Shown piece by piece: positions 9,504 through 17,615 of a stretch of 64,000 nt of DNA. The notes under the pieces are model-generated. The model was not told where the DNA came from, ran no database searches, and saw nothing but the letters and a program-made list of their open reading frames with translations. The stretch's first letter is position 1. The number at the start of each line of letters is the position of its first letter. This stretch comes from CAVZGO01 sp963774935. GTDB taxonomy: Bacteria; Chloroflexota; Anaerolineae; Anaerolineales; UBA4823. The position numbers were made by a program, and so were the translations under genes. The stretch covers positions 248,001-312,000 of the forward strand of contig CAVZGO010000007.1 in the NCBI GenBank assembly GCA_963774935.1. The letters are read 5' to 3'.

Positions 9504-9557
9504 AGCTCGCTCCTGATCTGGGCTGGCAAGGTCAATAAGCCCAACCCACATATCTAT

Positions 9558-9569
9558 TATAATCACATC
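9558..9569 (+). promoter_or_regulatory. -10 box 6 nt before mobA start
   Basis: TATAAT at 9558-9563 is followed by CACATC and the ATG at 9570. The spacing fits a leaderless mRNA. No Shine-Dalgarno sequence could fit in between, and no convincing -35 is seen. Confidence 0.5.
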
Positions 9570-10175
9570 ATGCTAACCGTTGCCATCCAGGCAGGAGGCA
9601 CTTCACGTCGCATGGGTCAGGACAAGGCCCTATCACCTTTCCTGGGGCAGCCACTGATTCAACACGTGGTTAACCGCCTCTCATCCCTGGCTGCCGAAAT
9701 CATGGTCACCACCAACCAGCCCCAAGCCTATAGCTTCCTGGGTCTGCCATTGTATCTCGATCTGATCCCGGGTCGAGGCGCGCTGGGTGGCATCTACACT
9801 GCGCTACATTTCGCCAGCCACCCGTTCGTTGCAGTCGTCGCCTGCGATATGCCCTTTGCCAGCCCTGCACTCTTCTCTGCTGAAATGGATCTCTTGATCT
9901 CAACCAATGCAGATATTGTTATCCCCAGGACAGGTGAAGGTCTGGAACCATTCCACGCGGTATACCGCCAGTCTACCTGCCTGCCACACATCAAATCAGC
10001 ATTGTCTGCCGGCTACTGGCGAGTCGACTCCTGGTTCAATCAGGTTAAAGTTCAGGTTATTGAAGACGCTGAAATCCGAAAGCATGACCCCCTTCTGAAT
10101 TGTTTTCGTAATGTAAATACACCCGAAGAGCTGGCTGAAGCTGAGATGATTGCGCAGAAAAACCTCAAACAGTAG
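9570..10175 (+). CDS. mobA: Molybdenum cofactor guanylyltransferase (MobA-like)
   Basis: Transfers GMP from GTP to molybdopterin to make the guanine dinucleotide cofactor. The 201 residues carry the nucleotidyltransferase signature AGGTSRRMGQDKA (8-20), PGRGALGGIYTAL and the CDMPF metal-binding motif. The length is normal. ATG 9570 is preferred over upstream in-frame codons because homology begins there and a -10 box lies just before it. It is divergent from amrS. CobY- or IspD-like activity is a less likely alternative. Confidence 0.9.
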   Translation: MLTVAIQAGGTSRRMGQDKALSPFLGQPLIQHVVNRLSSLAAEIMVTTNQPQAYSFLGLPLYLDLIPGRGALGGIYTALHFASHPFVAVVACDMPFASPALFSAEMDLLISTNADIVIPRTGEGLEPFHAVYRQSTCLPHIKSALSAGYWRVDSWFNQVKVQVIEDAEIRKHDPLLNCFRNVNTPEELAEAEMIAQKNLKQ

Positions 10176-10215
10176 GGTATAATCAGACAAATTTACTCTA
10201 ATATACGGGTTTTCT

Positions 10216-11025
10216 ATGGCAGAAACGCTCAAGTTATTAGCCGTCTTTCCTCATCCAGATGATGAATCCTTAGGCATGGGAGGCACGCTGGCTCGATATG
10301 CTGCCGAAGGGATAGAGACCTACCTCCTGTGTGCTACGCGTGGAGAACGTGGCTGGAACGGACCTGAAGAGCAGGACCCTGGACTATCTGTCATGGGCAA
10401 CATACGCCAGACTGAGCTTCACTGCGCCGCTAAAATACTGGGTCTTCAGGAAGTCCAGTTTCTTGATTACCTTGACGGCGAGGTTGACCAGGTAAATCCG
10501 CAGCAAGCAATTGCCCTAATTACCAGCCACATCCGGCGCATCCGGCCGCAAGTGGTGGTAACCTTTTCGCCGGATGGCAATTACGGCCACCCTGATCATA
10601 TTGCTTTAGCCCAGTTTACAGCTGGAGCCCTGTTGTGCGCAGCAGATGCCAGCTTTCGCGACCCGATGGACCTGCCTCCCTATCGAGTTGCCAAGTTTTA
10701 CCACATGGTTGATTCACAGAGCATGGTCGCGGCGGTTAAAGAAAGCCTTGGTGAGCTCGATATCACTGTTGATGGAGTTACCCGCGATCACTTCGGGTGG
10801 AAGGAATGGGCGATAACCACCCGTATTGATACCCGTCGGCATTTTGACCAGGTTTGGCAGGCGATCCTTTGCCACCAGTCCCAGCTCCCCGGCTATGGCC
10901 CACTGGTCGACTTACCCCGCCAGACTTTGCTTCGCTTTTGGAGCGAGGGCACCTTTGTGCGAATATTCAGCCTGGTGAACGGTGGCAGGGAAATCGAGCA
11001 TGATCTCTTCGAGGGATTGCGGTAA
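10216..11025 (+). CDS. PIG-L family N-acetylglucosaminyl/LmbE-like deacetylase
   Basis: A zinc-dependent deacetylase of the LmbE/PIG-L/BshB/MshB superfamily, 269 residues. The zinc motif HPDDE is at 13-17 and the second metal histidine sits in YGHPDH near residue 125. FSPDG precedes it, as in MshB/BshB. A TATAAT at 10178-10183 gives a likely 27-nt leader. The substrate could be an N-acetylglucosaminyl thiol precursor (mycothiol or bacillithiol type), but no ligase or glycosyltransferase partner is adjacent, so this stays open. Confidence 0.88.
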   Translation: MAETLKLLAVFPHPDDESLGMGGTLARYAAEGIETYLLCATRGERGWNGPEEQDPGLSVMGNIRQTELHCAAKILGLQEVQFLDYLDGEVDQVNPQQAIALITSHIRRIRPQVVVTFSPDGNYGHPDHIALAQFTAGALLCAADASFRDPMDLPPYRVAKFYHMVDSQSMVAAVKESLGELDITVDGVTRDHFGWKEWAITTRIDTRRHFDQVWQAILCHQSQLPGYGPLVDLPRQTLLRFWSEGTFVRIFSLVNGGREIEHDLFEGLR

Positions 11026-11284
11026 GCAGTCGACCTGCGTGCAGATACTCAATTCTGCTTGTCCGATATGTTTCCTGATTTCGATGGAATTATTGACCGG
11101 CGATCCATATCGAATATTAATTATTCTGATTTTAAATATACCTTGAAAGGTAAATTAGGTTAAACATTGCCAGCCCAAAGATCATGCTGGAAGAGGGGTT
11201 GAATCGCATGAAAGCAGCATTGCATAAATAACTGGTACAATTTCTAAACAACACCTCATCCAATTCTTACAGGAGATCATCAAT

Positions 11285-12556
11285 ATGACCCTCGACTTGC
11301 CCATCATTCGTGGCCACTTTCCCGCGTTGGGCCGCCAGTCCCAACACGATTTTCCAGCCATCTATTTAGACAATCCGGGCGGCACACAGATATCCCAGAC
11401 GTCCCTGGAGCGCATCAACGCATATCTTCTTAATCATAATGCCAATCATGGTGGGGCTTTTTTTACAAGCCAGCAATCGGATGCCGTCCTCGACGACGCA
11501 CATGCGGCTATGGCTGATTTCTATAATGCTTCACGACCGGAAGAGGTCATCTTTGGCAACAATATGACCACTCTCACCTTGCACATCAGCCGCTCAATTT
11601 CTCGAACCTGGCAACCGGGCGATGAAATTGTTGTCACGCGCCTGGATCACGATGCAAATATCACTCCCTGGGTGCTGGCTGCCCAGGATCGTGGTTGTAA
11701 AGTACGCTGGGTAGATTTTCACACGGAAGATGGAACACTGGATCTCGATGACTTGAAAAAAGCACTTCAAGGGAAGCCAAAGCTGCTGGCTGTTGGTTAT
11801 GCCTCTAACGCGCTGGGCACCATCAATCCAGTTGCCAGTATTGTGGAGATGGCACATGCGGCTGGCGCGTTGGTCTATATTGACGCGGTCCAATATGCCG
11901 CGCATGGCCCAATCGACGTGCAGCAGATCGGCTGTGATTTCCTGGTTTCGTCCGCTTACAAATTTTTCGGTCCGCACGCTGGCATCTTATATGGGCGTTA
12001 TGATTTACTCGATGAACTGTTTGCATATAAAGTCCGCCCAGCCACAAACAGCCTGCCAGGCAGGTTTGAGACTGGCACTCAAAACCACGAGGGCATCGCC
12101 GGGGTTCTCGGTGCTGTTGAATACCTGGCATGGATAGGCCAGAATTTTGGAGATGAATTTGGGGAAAAGTATGCTCAACAATTCACCGGGCGGCGCTTAC
12201 ATCTCAAGCAGGGCATGGCAGCAATACGCGCCTATGAGTTCGAGCTTAGCCGGGCTGTCCTGGCTGTGCTGCAGGAAACCTCGGGCTTGTCTATATATGG
12301 ACTGGCGGATCCGCTCCGCCTGGAAGAGCGAGTACCCACCTTCTCGTTTACGTTAGAAGGTTGGCACCCTCGACAAGTTGCGGAAAGTCTGGCACGGAAA
12401 AATATTTATGTGTGGGATGGGAATTACTATGCCCTTGCAATTACCGAGCGTCTGGGGCTAGAAACTAGCGGCGGAATGGTTCGGGTTGGGCCGGTGCATT
12501 ACAATACGCTTGATGAAATCGAAAAATTAAAATTAGCCTTGCAGTCCTTGGGATAA
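11285..12556 (+). CDS. Cysteine desulfurase-like PLP enzyme (class V aminotransferase)
   Basis: The 423 residues match the cysteine-desulfurase-like subgroup of SufS/NifS relatives: YLDNPGGTQ near the N-terminus, FGNNMTTL, RLDHDANITPW, and the PLP lysine in SAYKFFGPH (Lys226). The start has AGGAG 8 nt upstream. The preceding 258-nt gap is AT-rich and holds a TACAAT box at 11229-11234. No scaffold proteins (IscU, SufB) are adjacent, so a specialised sulfur or selenium role, or a lyase role, is possible. Confidence 0.85.
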   Translation: MTLDLPIIRGHFPALGRQSQHDFPAIYLDNPGGTQISQTSLERINAYLLNHNANHGGAFFTSQQSDAVLDDAHAAMADFYNASRPEEVIFGNNMTTLTLHISRSISRTWQPGDEIVVTRLDHDANITPWVLAAQDRGCKVRWVDFHTEDGTLDLDDLKKALQGKPKLLAVGYASNALGTINPVASIVEMAHAAGALVYIDAVQYAAHGPIDVQQIGCDFLVSSAYKFFGPHAGILYGRYDLLDELFAYKVRPATNSLPGRFETGTQNHEGIAGVLGAVEYLAWIGQNFGDEFGEKYAQQFTGRRLHLKQGMAAIRAYEFELSRAVLAVLQETSGLSIYGLADPLRLEERVPTFSFTLEGWHPRQVAESLARKNIYVWDGNYYALAITERLGLETSGGMVRVGPVHYNTLDEIEKLKLALQSLG

Positions 12557-12597
12557 TGCGATAATCACCCCCAAAATTTTAACCAACCTATTTAAAC

Positions 12598-12636
12598 GTT
12601 GAACGCCAGGGTGAGGGGGGCACCCTGACGTTCAAC
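12598..12636 (+). terminator. Hairpin after the desulfurase-like gene
   Basis: GTTGAACG/CGTTCAAC plus CAGGGTG/CACCCTG form a nearly continuous 15-bp stem around an A/G-rich loop. It lies between the convergent desulfurase-like gene and tRNA-Arg. The downstream tract is AT-rich rather than a clean U-run, so termination is probable but not certain. Confidence 0.6.
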
Positions 12637-12715
12637 GTAATTAGTTTAACATACCATATTCATAACAATGAAACAAAATCGTTGCAATATCATTACAATT
12701 TTGCAATTATTAGAC

Positions 12716-12791
12716 TGGCGCCCCAGGCGGGAGTCGAACCCACAACCACGGCCTTAGGAGAGCCTCGCTCTATCCTTTGAGCTACTGGGGC
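12716..12791 (-). tRNA. tRNA-Arg (anticodon CCT)
   Basis: A cloverleaf reads on the minus strand: acceptor GCCCCAG/CTGGGGC (7 bp), D-arm GCTC/GAGC, anticodon loop CTCCTAA giving CCT, T-arm GTGGG-TTCGACT-CCCGC. Discriminator G and an encoded CCA (12716-12718) follow. One end pair of the anticodon stem is mismatched. A minus-strand TATAAT at 12804-12809 lies 12 nt before the mature 5' end and is the likely -10 box. Confidence 0.95.
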
Positions 12792-12812
12792 GTGCTGGGT
12801 CTCATTATACAA

Positions 12813-12838
12813 AATCCCTGGTCAGTTGACCAGGGATT
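12813..12838 (-). terminator. Intrinsic terminator of the sdh operon
   Basis: AATCCCTGGTCA and TGACCAGGGATT form a perfect 12-bp stem with a GT centre. On the minus strand it is followed by TTGTATAAT and lies 23 nt past the sdhB stop. The tRNA-Arg -10 box directly follows it. Confidence 0.75.
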
Positions 12839-12861
12839 ATATCGGCGAGAAATTTCTGCAC

Positions 12862-13566
12862 CTATTCGATCTTTCCTGTGGCAATTGCCCGTTTTACTTC
12901 GCCAATGGCGCGCGTCACCTGGATTTCGCGCGGGCAAGCCTCGGTGCAATTGAAAATTGTATGGCAGCGATAGACCCCAAACTGGTCCGCCAGGATCTTC
13001 AATCGCTCGGCTCCAGCCCGGTCGCGGCTGTCAAAGATGAAACGATGTGCATTGACGATCGCTGCAGGACCCACATATTGTTCGTTAGCCCAGAAGGAGG
13101 GGCAAGAAGAAGTACAGCAAGCGCATAAGATGCATTTCGTGGTATCGTCAAAGCGTTCACGCTGGTCAATGGATTGCAAACGTTCCGCTTTTGGCTCCGG
13201 CTCATCATTCACCAGATAGGGCAGCACGGATCTGTAATGATCGAAGAAAGGCTCCATATCAACGATCAAATCCTTAATCGGCCTCATCCCCAGGATCGGC
13301 TCTACAACAATTTTATTCGTATTGAGATCTTGCACCAGCGTCTTGCACGCCAGGCGGTTAACACCATTAATACGCATAGCATCTGAGCCACACATCCCAT
13401 GAGCACACGAACGCCTGAAGGATAATGTGCCGTCATAATAGCCCTTGACATACTCGAGCAAGTGCAGCACGAGGTCGGTTGGCTCAGCTACCAGATTGTA
13501 GGTTTCATAATGTGGTTTTTTATCGGTCTCCGGATTGAAACGGTAAATTCGTAATGTAATTTCCAT
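12862..13566 (-). CDS. sdhB: Succinate dehydrogenase/fumarate reductase iron-sulfur subunit
   Basis: Carries electrons from the flavoprotein to quinone in complex II. The 234 residues contain the [2Fe-2S] cysteines in SCAHGMCGSDA and NRLAC, the [4Fe-4S] group CILCACC followed by SSCP, and the [3Fe-4S] group CHTIFNC-x3-CP. It is the last gene of sdhCDAB and starts 15 nt after sdhA. Membrane-associated on the cytoplasmic face. Confidence 0.96.
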   Translation of the reverse strand: MEITLRIYRFNPETDKKPHYETYNLVAEPTDLVLHLLEYVKGYYDGTLSFRRSCAHGMCGSDAMRINGVNRLACKTLVQDLNTNKIVVEPILGMRPIKDLIVDMEPFFDHYRSVLPYLVNDEPEPKAERLQSIDQRERFDDTTKCILCACCTSSCPSFWANEQYVGPAAIVNAHRFIFDSRDRAGAERLKILADQFGVYRCHTIFNCTEACPREIQVTRAIGEVKRAIATGKIE

Positions 13567-13581
13567 AATGACCTCACAAGC

Positions 13582-15375
13582 CTAATAAACGCGTTCCTTG
13601 GGCTGGTATTTGGTTATCGTCACTGGTTTTAGGCGCAGTTCAATTTGCCCATCACGTTTCCAAATCAGCGAGTGCTTCAACCAATTTACGTCATCTCGGT
13701 TAGGAAAATCTTCGCGTGCATGCCCGCCGCGGCTTTCCGTCCGGTTGAGCGCACATATGGTGGTTAACTCCGCCACCTGAAGTAAATTATCCAATTCCCA
13801 GGCATTGGTCAGCTCGGTGTTGAATACCTTGCCGCGATCGAGGATTTTGATATGCTTGAGTCGATCTTGCCACTCGCGCACCTTATTCAGCGCATGGTTC
13901 ATTCCATCGGCAGTGCGAAATACGCCTACTTCTTCAAACATGACACTTTTCATCTCGTGAGCAATCTCAAAAACCTTTTCATCACCGCTCGCACTTAACA
14001 AGCGGTCTATTTGTTGCATGGCGAACTCCGTCGGATCAGATGGGAGGTTGAGCAAGTCCGCTCCTTGTGCAAATTCAGCCGCTTGCAAGCCAGTATGCTT
14101 CCCGAATACGATCAAATCTAGCAACGAGTTCGTGCCGAGCCGGTTAGCGCCATGAACCGATACACAGGCGCACTCTCCCGCCGCATAAAAACCAGGCATC
14201 ACGGTATTATTCTCGTCAACGACTACCTCACCAAACTTGTTGGTAGGAATGCCACCCATGGCATAGTGTGCCGTCGGCTGCACCGGAATTGGCTGCGACA
14301 CGGGGTCGACGCCTAAATATGTGCGAGAGAAATCAACGATATCGGGAAGTTTGGCCATTAGCTCTTCCGCGGTGACGGTGTATGGTGTTCCGTCGATACG
14401 CTTTCGCCCATCTTCGGCAGCATATTTATTAACAACATCCGGACGCATATCCAGGTACAGGTAGCGTTTACCCTCAACTCCTCGTCCTTCACGCATTTCC
14501 AGATACATCGCGCGGCTGGTCACATCGCGCGATGCCAGATCTTTCACCTTTGGTGCATATTTTGGCATGAAGCGATCTCCCAGGCCATTGACCAGTACAC
14601 CGCCTTCCCCGCGTACACCCTCGGTGATCAGGATGCCTAATTTATAAATACCAGTCGGGTGGAACTGAAAAAATTCAAGGTCCTGAGCGGGTATGCCACG
14701 CCGGAGAGTTACTGCAAGACCATCACCGGTGAATGCATACGCATTTGATGTAATCTCCCAGATCCGCCCGTGACCACCGGTTGCGAAGATGGTCGCTTTC
14801 GCATGGAAAACATGCAGCTCACCGGTTGCTAATTCTAAAGCCACAACCCCGGCTGCGGCACCATTAACAACCAGTAAATCCAAAACCTGGAACTCATCAT
14901 AAAAGAGCACATGGTTCTTGATGCATTGCTGATACAGGGTCTGCAAGATCATATGACCGGTGCGGTCTGCTGCATAACAAGCACGCGAGACAGGCTTCCC
15001 GGTGACGTTATTCGTATGTCCGCCGAATGGTCTCTGAGCAATACGACCATCCTCAGTCCGAGAAAAAGGCAGACCCATATGTTCCAATTCATAAACTGCC
15101 GGTATTGCCTCCTTGCACATAAACTCAATCGCATCCTGGTCACCCAGGTAATCACTGCCCTTCACGGTATCAAAGGCATGCCACTCCCAATGATCTTCCT
15201 CAATATTTCCCAGGGCAGCACCGACCCCGCCTTGTGCAGCACCTGTGTGCGAGCGCGTCGGATAAAGCTTGCTTAATACCGCCGTACTGACATTCTTCGA
15301 GGCGTATAAAGCAGCCATCAAACCAGCCCCGCCTGCGCCGACAACCACTACATCAAGCTGATGATAATTTTTCAT
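13582..15375 (-). CDS. sdhA: Succinate dehydrogenase/fumarate reductase flavoprotein subunit
   Basis: Oxidises succinate to fumarate with covalently bound FAD. The 597 residues show the dinucleotide motif VVGAGGAGLMAA, the FAD-linking histidine in SHTGAAQGG, HPTGIY and the active-site region with TSRAMYLE, and a conserved C-terminal ERVY end. ATG 15375 (AGGAG 8 nt upstream) is favoured over an in-frame extension to 15423. Its place between the anchor subunits and sdhB, near icd and the bc complex, argues for aerobic SDH rather than fumarate reductase. Confidence 0.97.
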   Translation of the reverse strand: MKNYHQLDVVVVGAGGAGLMAALYASKNVSTAVLSKLYPTRSHTGAAQGGVGAALGNIEEDHWEWHAFDTVKGSDYLGDQDAIEFMCKEAIPAVYELEHMGLPFSRTEDGRIAQRPFGGHTNNVTGKPVSRACYAADRTGHMILQTLYQQCIKNHVLFYDEFQVLDLLVVNGAAAGVVALELATGELHVFHAKATIFATGGHGRIWEITSNAYAFTGDGLAVTLRRGIPAQDLEFFQFHPTGIYKLGILITEGVRGEGGVLVNGLGDRFMPKYAPKVKDLASRDVTSRAMYLEMREGRGVEGKRYLYLDMRPDVVNKYAAEDGRKRIDGTPYTVTAEELMAKLPDIVDFSRTYLGVDPVSQPIPVQPTAHYAMGGIPTNKFGEVVVDENNTVMPGFYAAGECACVSVHGANRLGTNSLLDLIVFGKHTGLQAAEFAQGADLLNLPSDPTEFAMQQIDRLLSASGDEKVFEIAHEMKSVMFEEVGVFRTADGMNHALNKVREWQDRLKHIKILDRGKVFNTELTNAWELDNLLQVAELTTICALNRTESRGGHAREDFPNRDDVNWLKHSLIWKRDGQIELRLKPVTITKYQPKERVY

Positions 15376-15391
15376 ATGTTCACTCCTGACA

Positions 15392-15820
15392 TTAGGAAGC
15401 CAGAATAACGTACACCGCAACAATTAACATGAATATCCATAATCCAAGCAGGAGGCCGCGCAAAATTACCCTGGACCAGCTATTTCGAATGTAATCTTCG
15501 ACCACCACCCGTAAACCATTAATGCCATGGGTCAGACCAAAAAAGACGATCATCATCTCCATCACCTGCCAGTATGCAGTCGCCCATCCCACTGCTACAT
15601 CTGGGATATTGCTATTGACAACATGGTTAGGGTTGGGAAAGAAGGTCCAGCGCACCAGGGTAGGAAGGTCGATTTGTAAACGAGCGCCCATAATAAATGC
15701 GCCAATCACTCCAACAATTGCCAGAATGACCATTGCCAAACCTGAGATGCGGGTGAAAATCCAGGCCATGTATTCGAAGCTGAAGCCAACGTGAGGAGCT
15801 GATCGAGAACTCATCATCAT
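15392..15820 (-). CDS. sdhD: Succinate dehydrogenase membrane anchor subunit
   Basis: The 142-residue protein has three predicted membrane helices (about 25-50, 72-95, 115-140) and a histidine in FFGLTHGINGLR suited to haem b or quinone binding. Three consecutive ATG codons follow AAGGAG; the third (15814) has the best spacing. Sequence conservation in this subunit is low, and the assignment rests on helix count and position in the operon. Confidence 0.85.
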   Translation of the reverse strand: MMMSSRSAPHVGFSFEYMAWIFTRISGLAMVILAIVGVIGAFIMGARLQIDLPTLVRWTFFPNPNHVVNSNIPDVAVGWATAYWQVMEMMIVFFGLTHGINGLRVVVEDYIRNSWSRVILRGLLLGLWIFMLIVAVYVILAS

Positions 15821-15829
15821 TACTCCTTC

Positions 15830-16219
15830 TTAACCGCCCGCCGTCAATGCGTTCTGGATCATTATATAGAGGGTCAACCCGTAGACAGGGATGAAGATAA
15901 TCCACTCCAGCCAGAGCAGCTCACGCTGAAATTCATACAGGCGAGGCCAGAAGTCCATCATAATGATCCTCGTTCCGTTTAGAGCGTGAAAAATAACGAA
16001 AAAATAAATGAACATCTGGAAGTAAACTGACTCATAGATTGTGTTAATCAGAGTCGCAAAGTCACTTCCTGTTTGTTGCATGAAAAACGAGGAGACGACA
16101 TGCATGCTGACAAAAAGAATAATCGCCAGGCCTCCGATGCGGTGAAGAATCCAAACAATCATCGGACCTCCCCCACGATAACGTAAACCTCGTAAACCAA
16201 CATTTCTCGTTAGGGTCAT
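15830..16219 (-). CDS. sdhC: Succinate dehydrogenase cytochrome b556-like subunit
   Basis: The 129-residue membrane subunit begins with a short basic N-terminus and WILHRIGG (typical SdhC H-R-x-G/S start). It has three helices and histidines in VSMHVVSSFF and FHALNG that could ligate haem. ATG 16219 has AAGGAG 8 nt upstream; a TTG at 16234 is less likely. It is the first gene of sdhCDAB, and the region upstream is shared with the divergent Rieske operon. Confidence 0.88.
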   Translation of the reverse strand: MTLTRNVGLRGLRYRGGGPMIVWILHRIGGLAIILFVSMHVVSSFFMQQTGSDFATLINTIYESVYFQMFIYFFVIFHALNGTRIIMMDFWPRLYEFQRELLWLEWIIFIPVYGLTLYIMIQNALTAGG

Positions 16220-16300
16220 ATGGTTCTCCTTCAAGGTCCTTTTTTCGGCGAGAAAGTTCTCTCTGTATTATTTTATACGATCTGTAGGGCTTTTGATTGC

Positions 16301-16329
16301 TTGAATTTCACTGCTATTCCTGTTAAAAT
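16301..16329 (+). promoter_or_regulatory. Promoter of the Rieske-cytochrome b operon
   Basis: TTGAAT (16301-16306), a 17-nt spacer and TAAAAT (16324-16329) form a good sigma-70-type promoter. It gives a leader of about 115 nt before the Rieske start. Confidence 0.6.
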
Positions 16330-16451
16330 CAAGCTACCTCAAATAAATTACTATTAACTTCCTGTTCTCTAGATTCATTTTACCATGCATAGTCGTCTTC
16401 ATCTCTACTCTAGATTATTCACCCTTCGCCCACAATCTGAAGGAGGTATGA

Positions 16452-16937
16452 ATGCCGAAATCTCCTGAAATCAGCCGGCGTGATTTTGTGACACTCACCG
16501 TCGGCGCTTTAGGTACCGTAATGGTAGTCTCGATCGGTCTACCAGCAGTTGCTTATTCCTTAGGGCCGGGCCTGAAAATAAGTAAGACCGACGCCTGGGT
16601 GCCCGTAGGTAAAGTAGAAGATTTTCCACAAGGAACGCCCACACCTGTCAGCTTTACCCGCACCAAGGTCAACGGTTGGGAAAAGACGGTTAACTCCTAT
16701 GGTGTATACGTGGTCAAACCCGCTGAAGGAGATCCTTATGTTTTGTCAAACATCTGCACCCATTTAAGCTGCCGGGTAACATGGAAGGAGGATGAAAAAG
16801 TCTACTTCTGCCCATGTCATGATGGTCTATTCGATATCCAAGGCCAGGTGGTAGATGGCCCGCCGCCCCATCCATTACAAGAGTATGAAACAAAAATTGA
16901 GGATGGCACATTGTATATTCGCTTGCAGGAAGGGTGA
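16452..16937 (+). CDS. Rieske iron-sulfur protein of the bc-type complex
   Basis: Transfers electrons from quinol to the c-type cytochrome. The 161 residues start with a Tat-like SRRDF signal and a membrane anchor (about 13-36). The [2Fe-2S] ligands are in CTHLSC (Cys102, His104) and CPCHDG (Cys120, His123), with disulfide cysteines 107 and 122. AAGGAGG lies 5 nt before the ATG. The gene overlaps or abuts cytochrome b. Confidence 0.96.
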   Translation: MPKSPEISRRDFVTLTVGALGTVMVVSIGLPAVAYSLGPGLKISKTDAWVPVGKVEDFPQGTPTPVSFTRTKVNGWEKTVNSYGVYVVKPAEGDPYVLSNICTHLSCRVTWKEDEKVYFCPCHDGLFDIQGQVVDGPPPHPLQEYETKIEDGTLYIRLQEG

Positions 16938-16939
16938 GC

Positions 16940-17599
16940 ATGGCTTCCAAAGTTTATGATTGGCTTAATGAACGGCTTGGCCTGGATACAATTTATTCAA
17001 CAGTATTAGATCGGAAAGTACCCAAGGTGAACTGGTGGTTCACATTGGGAAGCGCCAGCTTGTTCCTGTTCACTTTGCAAGCTGTAACTGGTATTTTTCT
17101 GACTATATATTATGTTCCCTCTCCCGATCACGCGTATGACAGCATACAGTTTATTATGACCGGTGTACCCTTTGGGTGGTTGATACGCGGCATCCATCAC
17201 TGGGGCGCTACTTTGATGGTTATAACGGTATTCGTCCATATGCTGCGGACATTTTACCTGGCTGCATACAAATACCCTCGAGAGCTGACATGGCTGACAG
17301 GTGTGGTTTTGCTGTTTTCTACGCTAGGAATGGGTTTCACGGGCTACTTACTACCCTGGAACCAGCGTGCATATTGGGCTACCACTGTTGGAACACAAAT
17401 TCCTGGCACAGTCCCCTTTATTGGCGAATGGATCACCCGTATTCTGCGTGGCGGCACAGATCTGACCGCGGTCACCCTGGCGCGCTTCTTTTCTGTGCAT
17501 ATCTGGGTATTGCCTGCCCTTATCACACTGATGATTGGCATTCACATGTACCTCGTTATTCGACTGGGTATCGCCGGATCTCCCAAGAAGACAGATTAG
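16940..17599 (+). CDS. Cytochrome b, N-terminal (b6-like) subunit
   Basis: The haem-carrying half of cytochrome b, 219 residues with four membrane helices. The bis-histidine haem ligands sit in IRGIHHWGATLMVITVFVH and FSVHIWVLPALITLMIGIH, on helices B and D. There is a PWNQ-x-AYWAT Qo-site segment. As in b6f and many Gram-positive complexes, the remaining helices are on the next gene. ATG 16940 has AGGAAGG 6 nt upstream; a GTG at 16934 is also in frame. Confidence 0.95.
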   Translation: MASKVYDWLNERLGLDTIYSTVLDRKVPKVNWWFTLGSASLFLFTLQAVTGIFLTIYYVPSPDHAYDSIQFIMTGVPFGWLIRGIHHWGATLMVITVFVHMLRTFYLAAYKYPRELTWLTGVVLLFSTLGMGFTGYLLPWNQRAYWATTVGTQIPGTVPFIGEWITRILRGGTDLTAVTLARFFSVHIWVLPALITLMIGIHMYLVIRLGIAGSPKKTD

Positions 17600-17615
17600 G
17601 GCGGAGGAGCATAAG

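Noticed and set aside
15376..15423. Longer sdhA start at 15423
   Set aside because: The ATG at 15375 has AGGAG at good spacing and the family starts with the Rossmann strand shortly after; the extension overlaps the sdhD end region.
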